DNA of 64,000 nt from Leptotrichia hofstadii (GTDB lineage: Bacteria > Fusobacteriota > Fusobacteriia > Fusobacteriales > Leptotrichiaceae): assembly GCF_007990525.1 (NCBI RefSeq), contig NZ_AP019823.1, forward strand, positions 372,001 to 436,000, written 5' to 3'. The number at the start of each line of letters is the position of its first letter. Position 1 is the first letter of the stretch. The notes beneath the pieces were generated by a model. The model did not search any database. It had not been told where the DNA came from and was given only the letters and a program-made list of their open reading frames with translations. Made by a program: the position numbers and the translations under genes. This document shows, one piece after another, positions 32,337 through 39,714 of this stretch.

Positions 32337-33320
32337 ATGGCAAAATTTAATGGATTTATTTTAACGGAAAAAGGAAGAGAACTATTAGCAAAAGGATTGG
32401 CAGGAGAAACAATAACATTCACTAAAATGGCGATAGGAGATGGAACATCATTAACTTCTGAAAGAGAAAGGACAGCATTAGTCAATCAAATCACAACATT
32501 GCCAATTTTAAATATAAACGTAAAAAGAAATGGAACTTGTGAAATTAACGCTTTATTGACTAATAAATCAGTAACAACAGGGTTTTATATCAAAGAGTTA
32601 GGAATATTTGCACACGGAAATGATAACGTTGAAATACTTTATACTTACAATATTTCGACTAGTCCAGATTTTGTGCCGCCTTTTTCGGCTAACAATGTCG
32701 TAGAGATTGAATATGTAGATACGATTATTGTAGATCAAGTGGCAAATGTAACAGCTGTTATTGATCCGAGTATCACGTATATTACTAAAAAATATGCGGA
32801 CGAAAATTATTTAGTTAGTTCGAGATTAGCTGAAATTCTAGGTTTACAATTTGGTGGAAATATACAAGATATTGGAAACAAGACAAAAGGTAAATTTTAT
32901 TATGACAATGTGACCAAGTTCTATTATGAGTGCATAGCAGACACGAATTTGACTTACAATGATGTTACTAAATTTAGGGCTATTTCTAATAAGCCAATTT
33001 CAGATAGGATAGAAGATTTTTCCAAAACTGAAACTAAGTTTATGGCTGAAAAAGGAATCACTCTTTCTAAAAAGGGGAATTTAGTGATTCTTACTTGGGA
33101 CAGCAACTATTATCTGACAGGCTCCTTGCCCAGAGGAACTGTCTTAGCTACATTGCCAGCCGGGTATCGTCCAAACGTAAGTATTTCTGCCCCAGTTGCT
33201 TTTTGGAACAGCAATAACTCAGGAACTATAAGAATAGGGACAGATGGGCGTATAACTTGGGAGTCATCAATCAACTTTCAAGGTACAATTTATGCAAACG
33301 TTTCTTATTTCATTAAATAA
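32337..33320 (+). CDS. Tail fibre protein
   Basis: The 327-residue protein has the fibre N-terminal attachment domain (FNGFILTEKGRELLAKGLAG, FTKMAIGDG, TGFYIKELGIFAHG) and a short C-terminal tip with TLPAGYRPNVSISAPVAFWN, a pattern seen in receptor-binding ends. The shaft is short, so the fibre is probably a compact spike. It decides host range. Confidence 0.8.
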   Translation: MAKFNGFILTEKGRELLAKGLAGETITFTKMAIGDGTSLTSERERTALVNQITTLPILNINVKRNGTCEINALLTNKSVTTGFYIKELGIFAHGNDNVEILYTYNISTSPDFVPPFSANNVVEIEYVDTIIVDQVANVTAVIDPSITYITKKYADENYLVSSRLAEILGLQFGGNIQDIGNKTKGKFYYDNVTKFYYECIADTNLTYNDVTKFRAISNKPISDRIEDFSKTETKFMAEKGITLSKKGNLVILTWDSNYYLTGSLPRGTVLATLPAGYRPNVSISAPVAFWNSNNSGTIRIGTDGRITWESSINFQGTIYANVSYFIK

Positions 33321-33352
33321 AAAAACATCAGAGGATAAGGAGGAAAATATAA

Positions 33353-34060
33353 ATGAATGTTGTAATCTATAACAAAAAAAGTCTCGGAATAATAGCGAGA
33401 CCGATTATCACTAACTTGGAAGAGTTTAAAAGCAGTCCTAATCTGTTTTACCCAAATTGGGATTCAGAAAAGCATATCTGGAACGAATCAGAATATCAAA
33501 ATCCAGTTTTGGATAACGGAAATCTAAGAGAGGCGACAAAAGAGGAGCTGTATAAGGCAGAAAAATACACTCTTGCGGATAATGAAATATTTGCAGATGG
33601 AGAAGTCAAAACAGTTGAACTATCTGAATGCGAGTATGTTGAAAATAACATCATCAAGTTAAATAGGAAAAAACGCATAGAACAGATAAAAAATGAACTC
33701 TATGATATAAGACTTGAATACGATGTTGCCCCATTTGAGTTCGAAGTAGGAGGGGTTAAATACTTGCAGAATAATAGAAGTATTGACCAGTCCAACTTAA
33801 CAAGAATAGTAGTAATGTGTCAAGCGATGAAAAAGACGGAATTTGAAAACTGGAAATTTTACACAAAATACAGCAGTGAGAAGTACGTGAATCTGACGTT
33901 GCAGGACATGATGAAAATGGCGAATATAATGCAGTCACAAACAACTAAAGCCATGGCTACTGAAACATTACTGTCTCACAGCTTAGAAAATTTAACCGAT
34001 AAAGAGTTAAAAGAGTATGATGCTAAGGATAGATATGAAAAAGCGTATAAAAATATGTAA
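33353..34060 (+). CDS. DUF4376-containing protein, tail-fibre associated
   Basis: The 235-residue protein has a C-terminal DUF4376-like region (~110-215: KKRIEQIKNELYDIRLEYDVAPFEFEVGGVKYLQNN, then SNLTRIVVM). Such genes usually follow fibre genes and may serve in fibre assembly. The N-terminal half (FYPNWDSEKHIWNESEY) is typical of fibre chaperone partners. Confidence 0.6.
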   Translation: MNVVIYNKKSLGIIARPIITNLEEFKSSPNLFYPNWDSEKHIWNESEYQNPVLDNGNLREATKEELYKAEKYTLADNEIFADGEVKTVELSECEYVENNIIKLNRKKRIEQIKNELYDIRLEYDVAPFEFEVGGVKYLQNNRSIDQSNLTRIVVMCQAMKKTEFENWKFYTKYSSEKYVNLTLQDMMKMANIMQSQTTKAMATETLLSHSLENLTDKELKEYDAKDRYEKAYKNM

Positions 34061-34070
34061 GGAGGTATTT

Positions 34071-34547
34071 ATGCAATTAGAAAAAGACAAGCTATATATC
34101 AGCTTCCATAAGCCAAAGAGTATCATAGGCTTTCTGATAACATTAAGGACATTAGGGAAGTATTCTCATTGCGAATTCATCTATAATGACTATGTATATT
34201 TATCAAATCCTGGAGGAGTACGTATAAAGCCTTTTGTCTATAAGGATAATATGGATATTTTTGAACTGGATAGCCACATTGAAATTCCAGTTGTGCTAGA
34301 AGAGTTTATGAAACTGAAGGGCAAAGGATACGACTACGGTGCAATTTTCTTTAGCCAATTATTGGAGCTGGGAATTGAGCATAAGGACAGGTACTTCTGT
34401 TCGGAGCTGTGCTTACATCTAATTAACAAGGGATTAGATGAGAGCCTGACGTACAATTTAAAGACACTGAAGGCTAATCAATTTAGCCCAGCCAAATTAT
34501 ACAAATATTTAAAAGATATGGAACTGTTAGGAAGAAAGGCGGAGTGA
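34071..34547 (+). CDS. Permuted NlpC/P60-like (YiiX-type) hydrolase
   Basis: ATG 34071 follows AAGGAGG. The 158-residue protein has YSHCEFIY (~40) with the His and RYFCSELCLHLINKG (~118) with the Cys in reversed order, as in the YiiX/YaeF group of permuted papain-like amidases, plus GYDYGAIF. These cleave peptide or lipid amides. In the lysis region it may act on the cell envelope. Confidence 0.65.
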   Translation: MQLEKDKLYISFHKPKSIIGFLITLRTLGKYSHCEFIYNDYVYLSNPGGVRIKPFVYKDNMDIFELDSHIEIPVVLEEFMKLKGKGYDYGAIFFSQLLELGIEHKDRYFCSELCLHLINKGLDESLTYNLKTLKANQFSPAKLYKYLKDMELLGRKAE

Positions 34548-34549
34548 AA

Positions 34550-34702
34550 ATGGAAATAAGGAATTTAATCGGAACCGAAATCATGGAGCAGGGGAAAGTA
34601 TTAAAAGTAACAGATGCCATGCTTGAAGGGGATAATATTGTTCTAATAACTGAAACAGTGGAAAAAGATATAAAGAAAAATGAGAAAAAGGAAGTGGTTT
34701 AG
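34550..34702 (+). CDS. Small acidic phage protein (50 aa)
   Basis: The start follows AGGCGGAG, 2 bp after the hydrolase stop. The peptide is MEIRNLIGTEIMEQGKVLKV and an acidic/Lys tail. It overlaps nothing and leads into the endolysin with 1 bp between stop and ATG. Function unknown. Confidence 0.5.
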   Translation: MEIRNLIGTEIMEQGKVLKVTDAMLEGDNIVLITETVEKDIKKNEKKEVV

Positions 34703-34703
34703 T

Positions 34704-35693
34704 ATGGAAAGATTTGAAAGAATTTTTGACTATTTGTTAAGAGTTGAGGGAGGTTATTCTGATGACGAAAATGACAAGGGCGGAAAAACTAAGTATGGAA
34801 TTACAGAAGAAGAAGCAAGAGACTTTGGATATAAGGGAGATATGCAAGACTTGACAAAAGACTTCGCAAAAAATATATATCTAAAAAAATATTATCTTGG
34901 GAATAAATTAGATAAAGTCGTGGATGACAAAGTGGCTTTATCAATATGTGACTGGGCAGTTAATTCAGGAAGAAATGGAACAAAAAACGCACAGATTGCT
35001 ATAAACCAATTGACAAATGCAAATCTTGATGTAGACGGAATAATCGGAAACAAAACATTAGATGCATTAAATGCAGTAGATCCTGAAAAATTTTTAGAAG
35101 TTTATCATAACTTACAAAGAATCTATTACAAAGGAAAAGTTGAAGCTGACAGGACTCAAGAAAAATTTTTGACAGGATGGCTGAACAGGATTCAAAAAAA
35201 GGAGGAGTATTTGAGAGACTGGGATAAGGAAAATGTAGTAACAGAGAACAAAACATATTCTTTCAGCCAAACAAGTTTGGACAAAATGGAAAAAGTACAT
35301 CCAAAGCTGGTTGAAGTTATGAAAGAAGCAATTGAAAATAGCCCATTTGATTTTAGAATTACAGACGGAGCTAGGACAACGGAAGAACAGTTTGCCTTGT
35401 ATCAAAAAGGCAGAACTTTACCTGGACCAAAAGTAACAAATTGCGTTGGGAAAAAATTTAAATCTAATCATCAAATAAAATCTGATGGATTCGGACATGC
35501 TGTCGATATTTTCCCTTGCGGAGTTGTCGAAAATGGAGTATATAGAAAATTTACATCTGAAGAAGGGTATGACGAGAAAAAATTAAAATTAATTGCAAAT
35601 CACATCTTGGCAGTAGCAAAAAGTAAAAATATAAATGTCGAATGGGGTGGAAACTGGAAAATGAAAGATACACCACATTTTGAACTGAAGTAA
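34704..35693 (+). CDS. Two-domain endolysin: GH108-type muramidase plus M15 peptidase
   Basis: The 329-residue protein has an N-terminal lysozyme-like domain (~1-175) with the catalytic Glu15 in VEGGYSDDENDKGGKTKYGIT and a peptidoglycan-binding part (NLDVDGIIGNKTLDALNAV). The C-terminal domain (~195-329) is a VanY/M15-type endopeptidase: MEKVHPKLVEVMKEA, TDGARTTEEQ, GHAVDIFP and DTPHFELK supply the zinc His/Asp residues. No signal peptide, so export needs the holin. Cutting glycan and stem peptide with one protein is uncommon. Confidence 0.8.
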   Translation: MERFERIFDYLLRVEGGYSDDENDKGGKTKYGITEEEARDFGYKGDMQDLTKDFAKNIYLKKYYLGNKLDKVVDDKVALSICDWAVNSGRNGTKNAQIAINQLTNANLDVDGIIGNKTLDALNAVDPEKFLEVYHNLQRIYYKGKVEADRTQEKFLTGWLNRIQKKEEYLRDWDKENVVTENKTYSFSQTSLDKMEKVHPKLVEVMKEAIENSPFDFRITDGARTTEEQFALYQKGRTLPGPKVTNCVGKKFKSNHQIKSDGFGHAVDIFPCGVVENGVYRKFTSEEGYDEKKLKLIANHILAVAKSKNINVEWGGNWKMKDTPHFELK

Positions 35694-35850
35694 TGTACAA
35701 ATGGCTTGAGTACAAGCTGAATACAAGCGTTAAAAACAATTTTGGTATAAATGGCTGGCTGGCAAGAAAAAATTCACTGTAAAGCTTGCTAGCCACATTA
35801 GAAACGATATTAATAAAAACAAGGAAAAGGGAGAGATGAAAAATGGATAA
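35693..35850 (+). pseudogene. Small basic gene with an A-tract frameshift
   Basis: The ATG overlaps the endolysin TAA. The first frame gives MYKWLEYKLNTSVKNNFGINGW and stops after 29 codons. At the A6 run (35767-35772, in phase A AAA AAT) the -1 frame continues as KKFTVKLASHIRNDINKNKEKGEMKNG to 35850. The joined product would be about 52 residues. It is either decay, an artefact or a programmed -1 shift. Confidence 0.35.
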
Positions 35851-36169
35851 ATTAGCAGCAAAAATATATTTGACAGGTAAAATTTTAGAATTAGGGAAGA
35901 CTTTAATTTACAAAACAGAAATAGTTGCAAAAGGAAAAGCTGGAGCAGAAAAATTTAATCAAGTGTATGAAGGTTTTTGGGATAAATTAGAAGAGTTATT
36001 GGAAAAAGAAAAAACAATTGACAGAAAATGGATTCCTAACTTTGCTGAAGAAGTTGGGGAAGAAGTTCTGACAGAAGTCTTAAAGGAAGCTAGAAAAACA
36101 TTTGACTTAAAAGTTATATTGCAGCAAATTTTCGATGTAGAAAAAGCAGGAAACAAAAACATACTTTAA
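35843..36169 (+). CDS. Unknown phage protein in the lysis region (108 aa)
   Basis: The charged helical protein (KLAAKIYLTGKILELGKTLIYKTEIVAKGKAGAEKFN...) has no membrane segment and no recognised domain. Its RBS is GGGAGAG. It sits between endolysin and the holin-like gene. Confidence 0.5.
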   Translation: MDKLAAKIYLTGKILELGKTLIYKTEIVAKGKAGAEKFNQVYEGFWDKLEELLEKEKTIDRKWIPNFAEEVGEEVLTEVLKEARKTFDLKVILQQIFDVEKAGNKNIL

Positions 36170-36191
36170 AATTCATAAATAAGGAGCAGAA

Positions 36192-36551
36192 ATGGAAAAT
36201 TACTTGGTAGATGTGGTATTTATAGCGTATGGTCTAATTTTAGGAACATTAGGGAATTTGCTGTACAGGGTAAACAATCACTTGAAAATAAATCCGATAG
36301 CGGTTAGACTTCTGTACGGAATAATGGCATTGGCTTTATATGTATTGATGTATTTGGGATTCCTGAAAAAGATTCCTGAAATAGATATTGTAGTGATGTT
36401 GCTGATAATTGTTGTAGGATATTTTGTGGAACTGATAATTGAAGTTCTTGAGGACAAAGTGCCAAAGGCGTTGGACAGGCTTATTGATAAATGGTTAGGT
36501 GGTGGGAACAATGGCGACAGTTGGGGCAAAAAAAGACGATTAGGGATTTAA
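36192..36551 (+). CDS. Holin-like membrane protein
   Basis: The 119-residue protein has three predicted spans (VDVVFIAYGLILGTLGNLLY, LLYGIMALALYVLMYLGFL, IVVMLLIIVVGYFVELII) and a charged C-terminal tail. The topology and place after the endolysin fit a class I holin that forms the lysis pores. No sequence family is certain. Confidence 0.6.
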   Translation: MENYLVDVVFIAYGLILGTLGNLLYRVNNHLKINPIAVRLLYGIMALALYVLMYLGFLKKIPEIDIVVMLLIIVVGYFVELIIEVLEDKVPKALDRLIDKWLGGGNNGDSWGKKRRLGI

Positions 36552-36862
36552 TATTTAAGGATAAAAGGCATAAGGATTTTCAAGAAAGTGAAAAGATAAA
36601 TTTTGCAAATAAAGGGATAGTGAAATTGATTTTGCTTTATACTGTCAGTTCAATTTTGTCAGTAGCACAGAGAGACTGGCAGTACAAAAGAAATATAGAA
36701 AAATTGATCCTGGAAAATAAAACGCAAAAGATACATCTAATAGAGCAGTTAAGAGAAAAATCCTTGGTGGAAAATCTTATAATAGTCACGTTAAGTATAA
36801 TAGTGTCTTTGATAATATTGTATTATTACAACAAAAAAATGAATGAAGTGAATAAGGGGTAG
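36491..36862 (+). CDS. Small membrane protein of the lysis region
   Basis: The 123-residue reading overlaps the holin-like gene by 61 bp; a later TTG (36521) is possible. It has a hydrophobic stretch at ~44-57 (IVKLILLYTVSSIL), a charged coiled coil, and a C-terminal span (~97-113, NLIIVTLSIIVSLIILYYY). It could be a second holin, an antiholin or a spanin-type protein. It ends at the phage terminator. Confidence 0.5.
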   Translation: MVRWWEQWRQLGQKKTIRDLIFKDKRHKDFQESEKINFANKGIVKLILLYTVSSILSVAQRDWQYKRNIEKLILENKTQKIHLIEQLREKSLVENLIIVTLSIIVSLIILYYYNKKMNEVNKG

Positions 36863-36884
36863 CCAGAAATGGCTATCTTTTTTT
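36860..36884 (+). terminator. Terminator at the end of the phage late operon
   Basis: TAGCCA (36860-36865), GAAA tetraloop, TGGCTA (36870-36875), then TC and a T run. Confidence 0.85.
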
Positions 36885-36940
36885 GTGAAATGAAAAAGTC
36901 ATGATATTTTAAAAATATATTGAAAAAATACAAAAAATAT

Positions 36941-36969
36941 TTAATATTTTCAAATTTTTAGGGTATAAT
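36941..36969 (+). promoter_or_regulatory. Promoter of the HEPN operon
   Basis: TTAATA (36941-36946), 17-bp spacer, TATAAT (36964-36969). It lies between the late-operon terminator and the HEPN gene. Confidence 0.6.
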
Positions 36970-36997
36970 TGTAATAGATATACGATGCAGTATTAAA

Positions 36998-37044
36998 ATT
37001 TTTGTTGCACTTTTGCAATAAAAATGATAACATATGTAACATAT
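36998..37044 (+). promoter_or_regulatory. Two dyads in the HEPN operon leader
   Basis: 36998-37009 and 37014-37025 form a 12-bp inverted repeat with one mismatch around CTTT (core TTGCA/TGCAA). 37032-37044 is a perfect palindrome ATATGTAACATAT. Either may be an operator for a repressor made by the operon, or an RNA hairpin near the RBS. Confidence 0.5.
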
Positions 37045-37061
37045 CACAGTGAGGAGGAATT

Positions 37062-37523
37062 ATGAAACCATACAAGGATACTAGAATTGCTTTAGAGAAA
37101 AAATCTGAAGAATTTAAAAATGCAGGAAACGTATTAATGGCACTAGATAATCCTCATTGTAATTCAGCAGTAGGAAGATACTACTATGCCATTTATATAA
37201 GAATAATGCAATTAACAAGAGTTTTAAATAAAGTAAAAAATACAGGAGATAAAAAGGATTCACACCGATATACAATCAGAATGTTTAATAAAACATTGCA
37301 GCAAGACATAATACCTAAAATGATAAAAAAAGATGTGCAAGAAAAAGCGCTTTTATTAGTAGGAAGATTAGAAAAATGTTCTGATTACAGGTTAAAGGCT
37401 GATTATAAAGATGATTTTTTACAAGTTAATAATGTGAATTATTTAAAAAAGACTTTAGATATTTTTGATGAAATTTATGATGAAATTCTTGAAATAATGG
37501 ATGTAGAAAGTAATGAAGAATAA
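37062..37523 (+). CDS. HEPN-domain protein
   Basis: The 153-residue helical protein has the HEPN core pattern: helix one with EEFKNAGNVLMALDNPHCNSAV, GRYYYAIYIRIMQLTRVLN, then DSHRYTIRMF aligning with the usual 'YYA...sHk...F' order. HEPN proteins include RNase toxins of MNT-HEPN pairs and many defence effectors. The strict R-x4-6-H catalytic motif is not clear, so RNase activity is not assured. It heads a three-gene unit with its own promoter, strong GAGGAGG and a terminator. Confidence 0.6.
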   Translation: MKPYKDTRIALEKKSEEFKNAGNVLMALDNPHCNSAVGRYYYAIYIRIMQLTRVLNKVKNTGDKKDSHRYTIRMFNKTLQQDIIPKMIKKDVQEKALLLVGRLEKCSDYRLKADYKDDFLQVNNVNYLKKTLDIFDEIYDEILEIMDVESNEE

Positions 37524-37537
37524 AGGTAGGTGTAGAA

Positions 37538-38041
37538 ATGAAAAATGAAGAAATAAAATTTGGTGCTAAAAAAATACTGAAGAAGCTATCTGAAACTTAT
37601 AATGATTTAGAGGCTTTTGTATTTTATAACGATGAATTTGAACAATATGAACTCGTTATAAACTCGGTTTACGAAGAAGATGATGAATTTGTAAAAACAT
37701 TAAACAAACTTTTGATTTCTGAAATTATTTCAAAAAAAATGTATCTGTATTCTTATTTTACTGATGAATTTGAAGAGATGGCATCAAAATATCTTGATAC
37801 GGATGATTGTGAGATAAGTATTATTTCGGAAGAGTTTTTACAAAATGATATTAAACGAGCTGTTTCAAATTATGTGAAAAAAAATCCTGAGCAACTTGAT
37901 TTGACAATTACGTTAGATACAAATGAAGATGCCAAAAGGACAATCACGATTAAAGATGACTTGCTTATAAAGGAAAGTGTTTTTGGAGATATCCGACCTG
38001 TTTTACAAATAAAAGATGTCAAGAACACGAAAGAAGGGTGA
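37538..38041 (+). CDS. Unrecognised acidic protein in the HEPN operon
   Basis: The 167-residue acidic protein has a strand-rich segment (LEAFVFYNDEFEQYELVINSVYEEDDEF) and a helical middle, then a strand pair (LDLTITLDTNEDAKRTITIKDDLLI). It lacks the GS...DxD motif of MNT nucleotidyltransferases, which would be the classical partner of HEPN. It follows the HEPN gene by 14 bp. An antitoxin or sensor role is an inference from position only. Confidence 0.5.
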   Translation: MKNEEIKFGAKKILKKLSETYNDLEAFVFYNDEFEQYELVINSVYEEDDEFVKTLNKLLISEIISKKMYLYSYFTDEFEEMASKYLDTDDCEISIISEEFLQNDIKRAVSNYVKKNPEQLDLTITLDTNEDAKRTITIKDDLLIKESVFGDIRPVLQIKDVKNTKEG

Positions 38042-38046
38042 TTCAA

Positions 38047-38457
38047 ATGAAAAAAATAAATAGAAAAATTTTGATAGATGATATACGGTTAATAAATTCA
38101 AAACTTAATATACAGGAAAAATTAGTAGAAAAATTCAATAATTCAGATAACCGAACTTTAAAAATGGATTTACAATTTAAATCTCCGAGATTTACTGAGA
38201 TAAAAAAAGGTGCAGAAATGAAAAAAATATCGTTTGAACTTAAAATTTCAAACAATGATTATGAAATATTGAACATGGATTCAGAATACATAATTTCAAT
38301 TATGTCGGAGAGTAGTATTAAAGACGAAAAAGAAGTCAAAAAGATTGAAAAATACATCACAAATTTATTACGAGTAAAAATTACAGAGGATATAAACGCT
38401 GTTATAAAAAACAGTATTTTCCCAATAGGTGTTCCGCATACCATTGAAGAATTATAA
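38047..38457 (+). CDS. SecB-like chaperone domain protein
   Basis: ATG 38047 has GAAGGG upstream; a GTG at 38038 overlaps the previous stop. The 136-residue protein shows the SecB-like order: a strand start (KMDLQFKSPRFTEI), KKISFELKISNND, YIISIMSES, and a helix ending NAVIKNSIFPIGVPH, similar to the SecB C-terminal 'gFpp' region. SecB-like proteins in toxin-antitoxin-chaperone units guard the antitoxin. The family match is by eye and moderate. Confidence 0.45.
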   Translation: MKKINRKILIDDIRLINSKLNIQEKLVEKFNNSDNRTLKMDLQFKSPRFTEIKKGAEMKKISFELKISNNDYEILNMDSEYIISIMSESSIKDEKEVKKIEKYITNLLRVKITEDINAVIKNSIFPIGVPHTIEEL

Positions 38458-38460
38458 AAA

Positions 38461-38490
38461 AAGAGAGCTTAATCGCTCTCTTTTGTTTTT
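38461..38490 (+). terminator. Terminator after the HEPN operon
   Basis: AAGAGAGC (38461-38468) pairs with GCTCTCTT (38475-38482), followed by TTGTTTTT. An A run on the left makes it usable from the minus strand too. Confidence 0.8.
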
Positions 38491-38534
38491 ATAGCTGTTT
38501 CCGTTTTTATTTTCAAAATTTTCAAATCTTTCAT
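38469..38534 (-). CDS. Possible 21-aa minus-strand peptide
   Basis: AAGGAGC (38540-38546) is well placed before ATG on the minus strand. The peptide is short and Lys/Thr-rich, and its stop codon lies in the loop of the shared terminator. It may be a leader peptide or the end of a decayed gene. Confidence 0.3.
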   Translation of the reverse strand: MKDLKILKIKTETAIKTKESD

Positions 38535-38544
38535 TTATCGCTCC

Positions 38545-38573
38545 TTGATTTTTTGATAAGGATTTGATAAAAT
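38545..38573 (+). promoter_or_regulatory. Promoter of the candidate small RNA
   Basis: TTGATT (38545-38550), 17-bp spacer, TAAAAT (38568-38573). Confidence 0.45.
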
Positions 38574-38579
38574 GAATTT

Positions 38580-38752
38580 GTAAAGAGTTATTTTATTTCT
38601 CTATCAATGTTCTGGCATTGATAGAGGTATATTTATAATAATCAATATAAATAGTGCTCTAAGTATGTGTGGTTAAGATTAGTGCGTACTTTCGCACCAT
38701 TTGAAACTTAAAATTACCGATATATACAAGAGCAGAAATTGCTCTTTTTTTT
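38580..38752 (+). ncRNA. Candidate structured small RNA, class unknown
   Basis: Between a promoter and a strong terminator (AAGAGCA/TGCTCTT at 38728-38746, then T8) there is no open frame. The segment has a perfect 11-bp hairpin (CTCTATCAATG/CATTGATAGAG, ~38599-38626) and a second one with GTGCG/CGCAC (~38682-38696). It could be a free-standing RNA of about 170 nt or the attenuated leader of truA. It does not match 6S RNA, tmRNA or a riboswitch known to me. Confidence 0.45.
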
Positions 38753-38815
38753 ATAATTAAATCATAAAGTATAAATTCAAAAATAACGTAGGATTGAAAG
38801 AAAAAAGAGGAAAAA

Positions 38816-39568
38816 ATGGGAAAAAGAAATATAAAAATGATTTATCAGTATGATGGAAGTAAATTTTGCGGATTTCAGCGGCAAAAAAAGATGAAAACTG
38901 TACAAGGAGAAATTGAGAGAGCTGTTTTTAAAACTTTTAATCAAGAAATAAATATGATTTCATCGGGAAGAACTGATAAAGGAGTTCATGCTATGGAGCA
39001 GGTTTCTAATTTTGTCATTGATGAAAATATTCCGATAGAAGCGATAAAAAGACAAATTAATAAATGTCTAAAGGGAGAAGTTAAGGTTTTGGAAGTTGAG
39101 GAAGCTGGAAAAGATTTTAATGCACGGTTTGATGCAAAAAGTAGGACTTATCTGTATATTATGAGGAATGAGGAAGATATTACGCCGTTTGAAGCAAATT
39201 ATGTGACAGGATTGAGGGCAAGCGTGAATGTGGAAAAATTTCAGGAGATAATGAATGATTTTGTTGGAAAATATGATTTTAGCAGCTTTATGAAAAAGGA
39301 CAAGGCTTATAGGAATCCTGTGAGAGAAATTGTCTATATAAAATGCTATTATGATGAAAAAATTGGTCAAAAGCAGTTAAATGTCGAGATTTGTGGAAAT
39401 GGATTTTTGAAAACGATGGTTAGAATTATGATTGGTTCAGCACTTGCGGTTTATTTTGGAAATGTAGAAGAAGATTACATAAAAAGAAGGCTGGAAAATC
39501 CTAATGCTGATGATAAGAAAATTTTGGCAGCTTCGGAAGGTCTGTATTTGTATAAAGTGAATTATTGA
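38816..39568 (+). CDS. truA: tRNA pseudouridine synthase A
   Basis: The 250-residue protein has YDGSKFCGFQRQ near residue 12, the catalytic Asp54 in SSGRTDKGVHA, and the C-terminal GNGFLKTMVRIMIGSAL. TruA modifies U38-40 in tRNA anticodon arms. It is the first clear host gene to the right of the prophage, so the attachment site may lie just upstream. Confidence 0.95.
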   Translation: MGKRNIKMIYQYDGSKFCGFQRQKKMKTVQGEIERAVFKTFNQEINMISSGRTDKGVHAMEQVSNFVIDENIPIEAIKRQINKCLKGEVKVLEVEEAGKDFNARFDAKSRTYLYIMRNEEDITPFEANYVTGLRASVNVEKFQEIMNDFVGKYDFSSFMKKDKAYRNPVREIVYIKCYYDEKIGQKQLNVEICGNGFLKTMVRIMIGSALAVYFGNVEEDYIKRRLENPNADDKKILAASEGLYLYKVNY

Positions 39569-39714
39569 TAAATTTTAAAAATGAAAAAATGTATATTTTA
39601 AAATAGTGTTTACTTTTGTAAAGTATAGATAATTTGACAAAGTTATAAAATTGGCTCAAAAAATTTATACTAAAATAATTTTTATAAAAAATAAATAGAG
39701 AAAGGAAAATTTTT

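Noticed and set aside
37062-38041. Classical MNT-HEPN toxin-antitoxin pair
   Set aside because: The second gene lacks the GS..(x)DxD nucleotidyltransferase motif and follows rather than precedes HEPN, so the pair is described as a different arrangement.
38580-38752. 6S RNA, tmRNA or riboswitch
   Set aside because: No long closing stem with central bubble, no tRNA-like ends and no known aptamer core could be found by eye.
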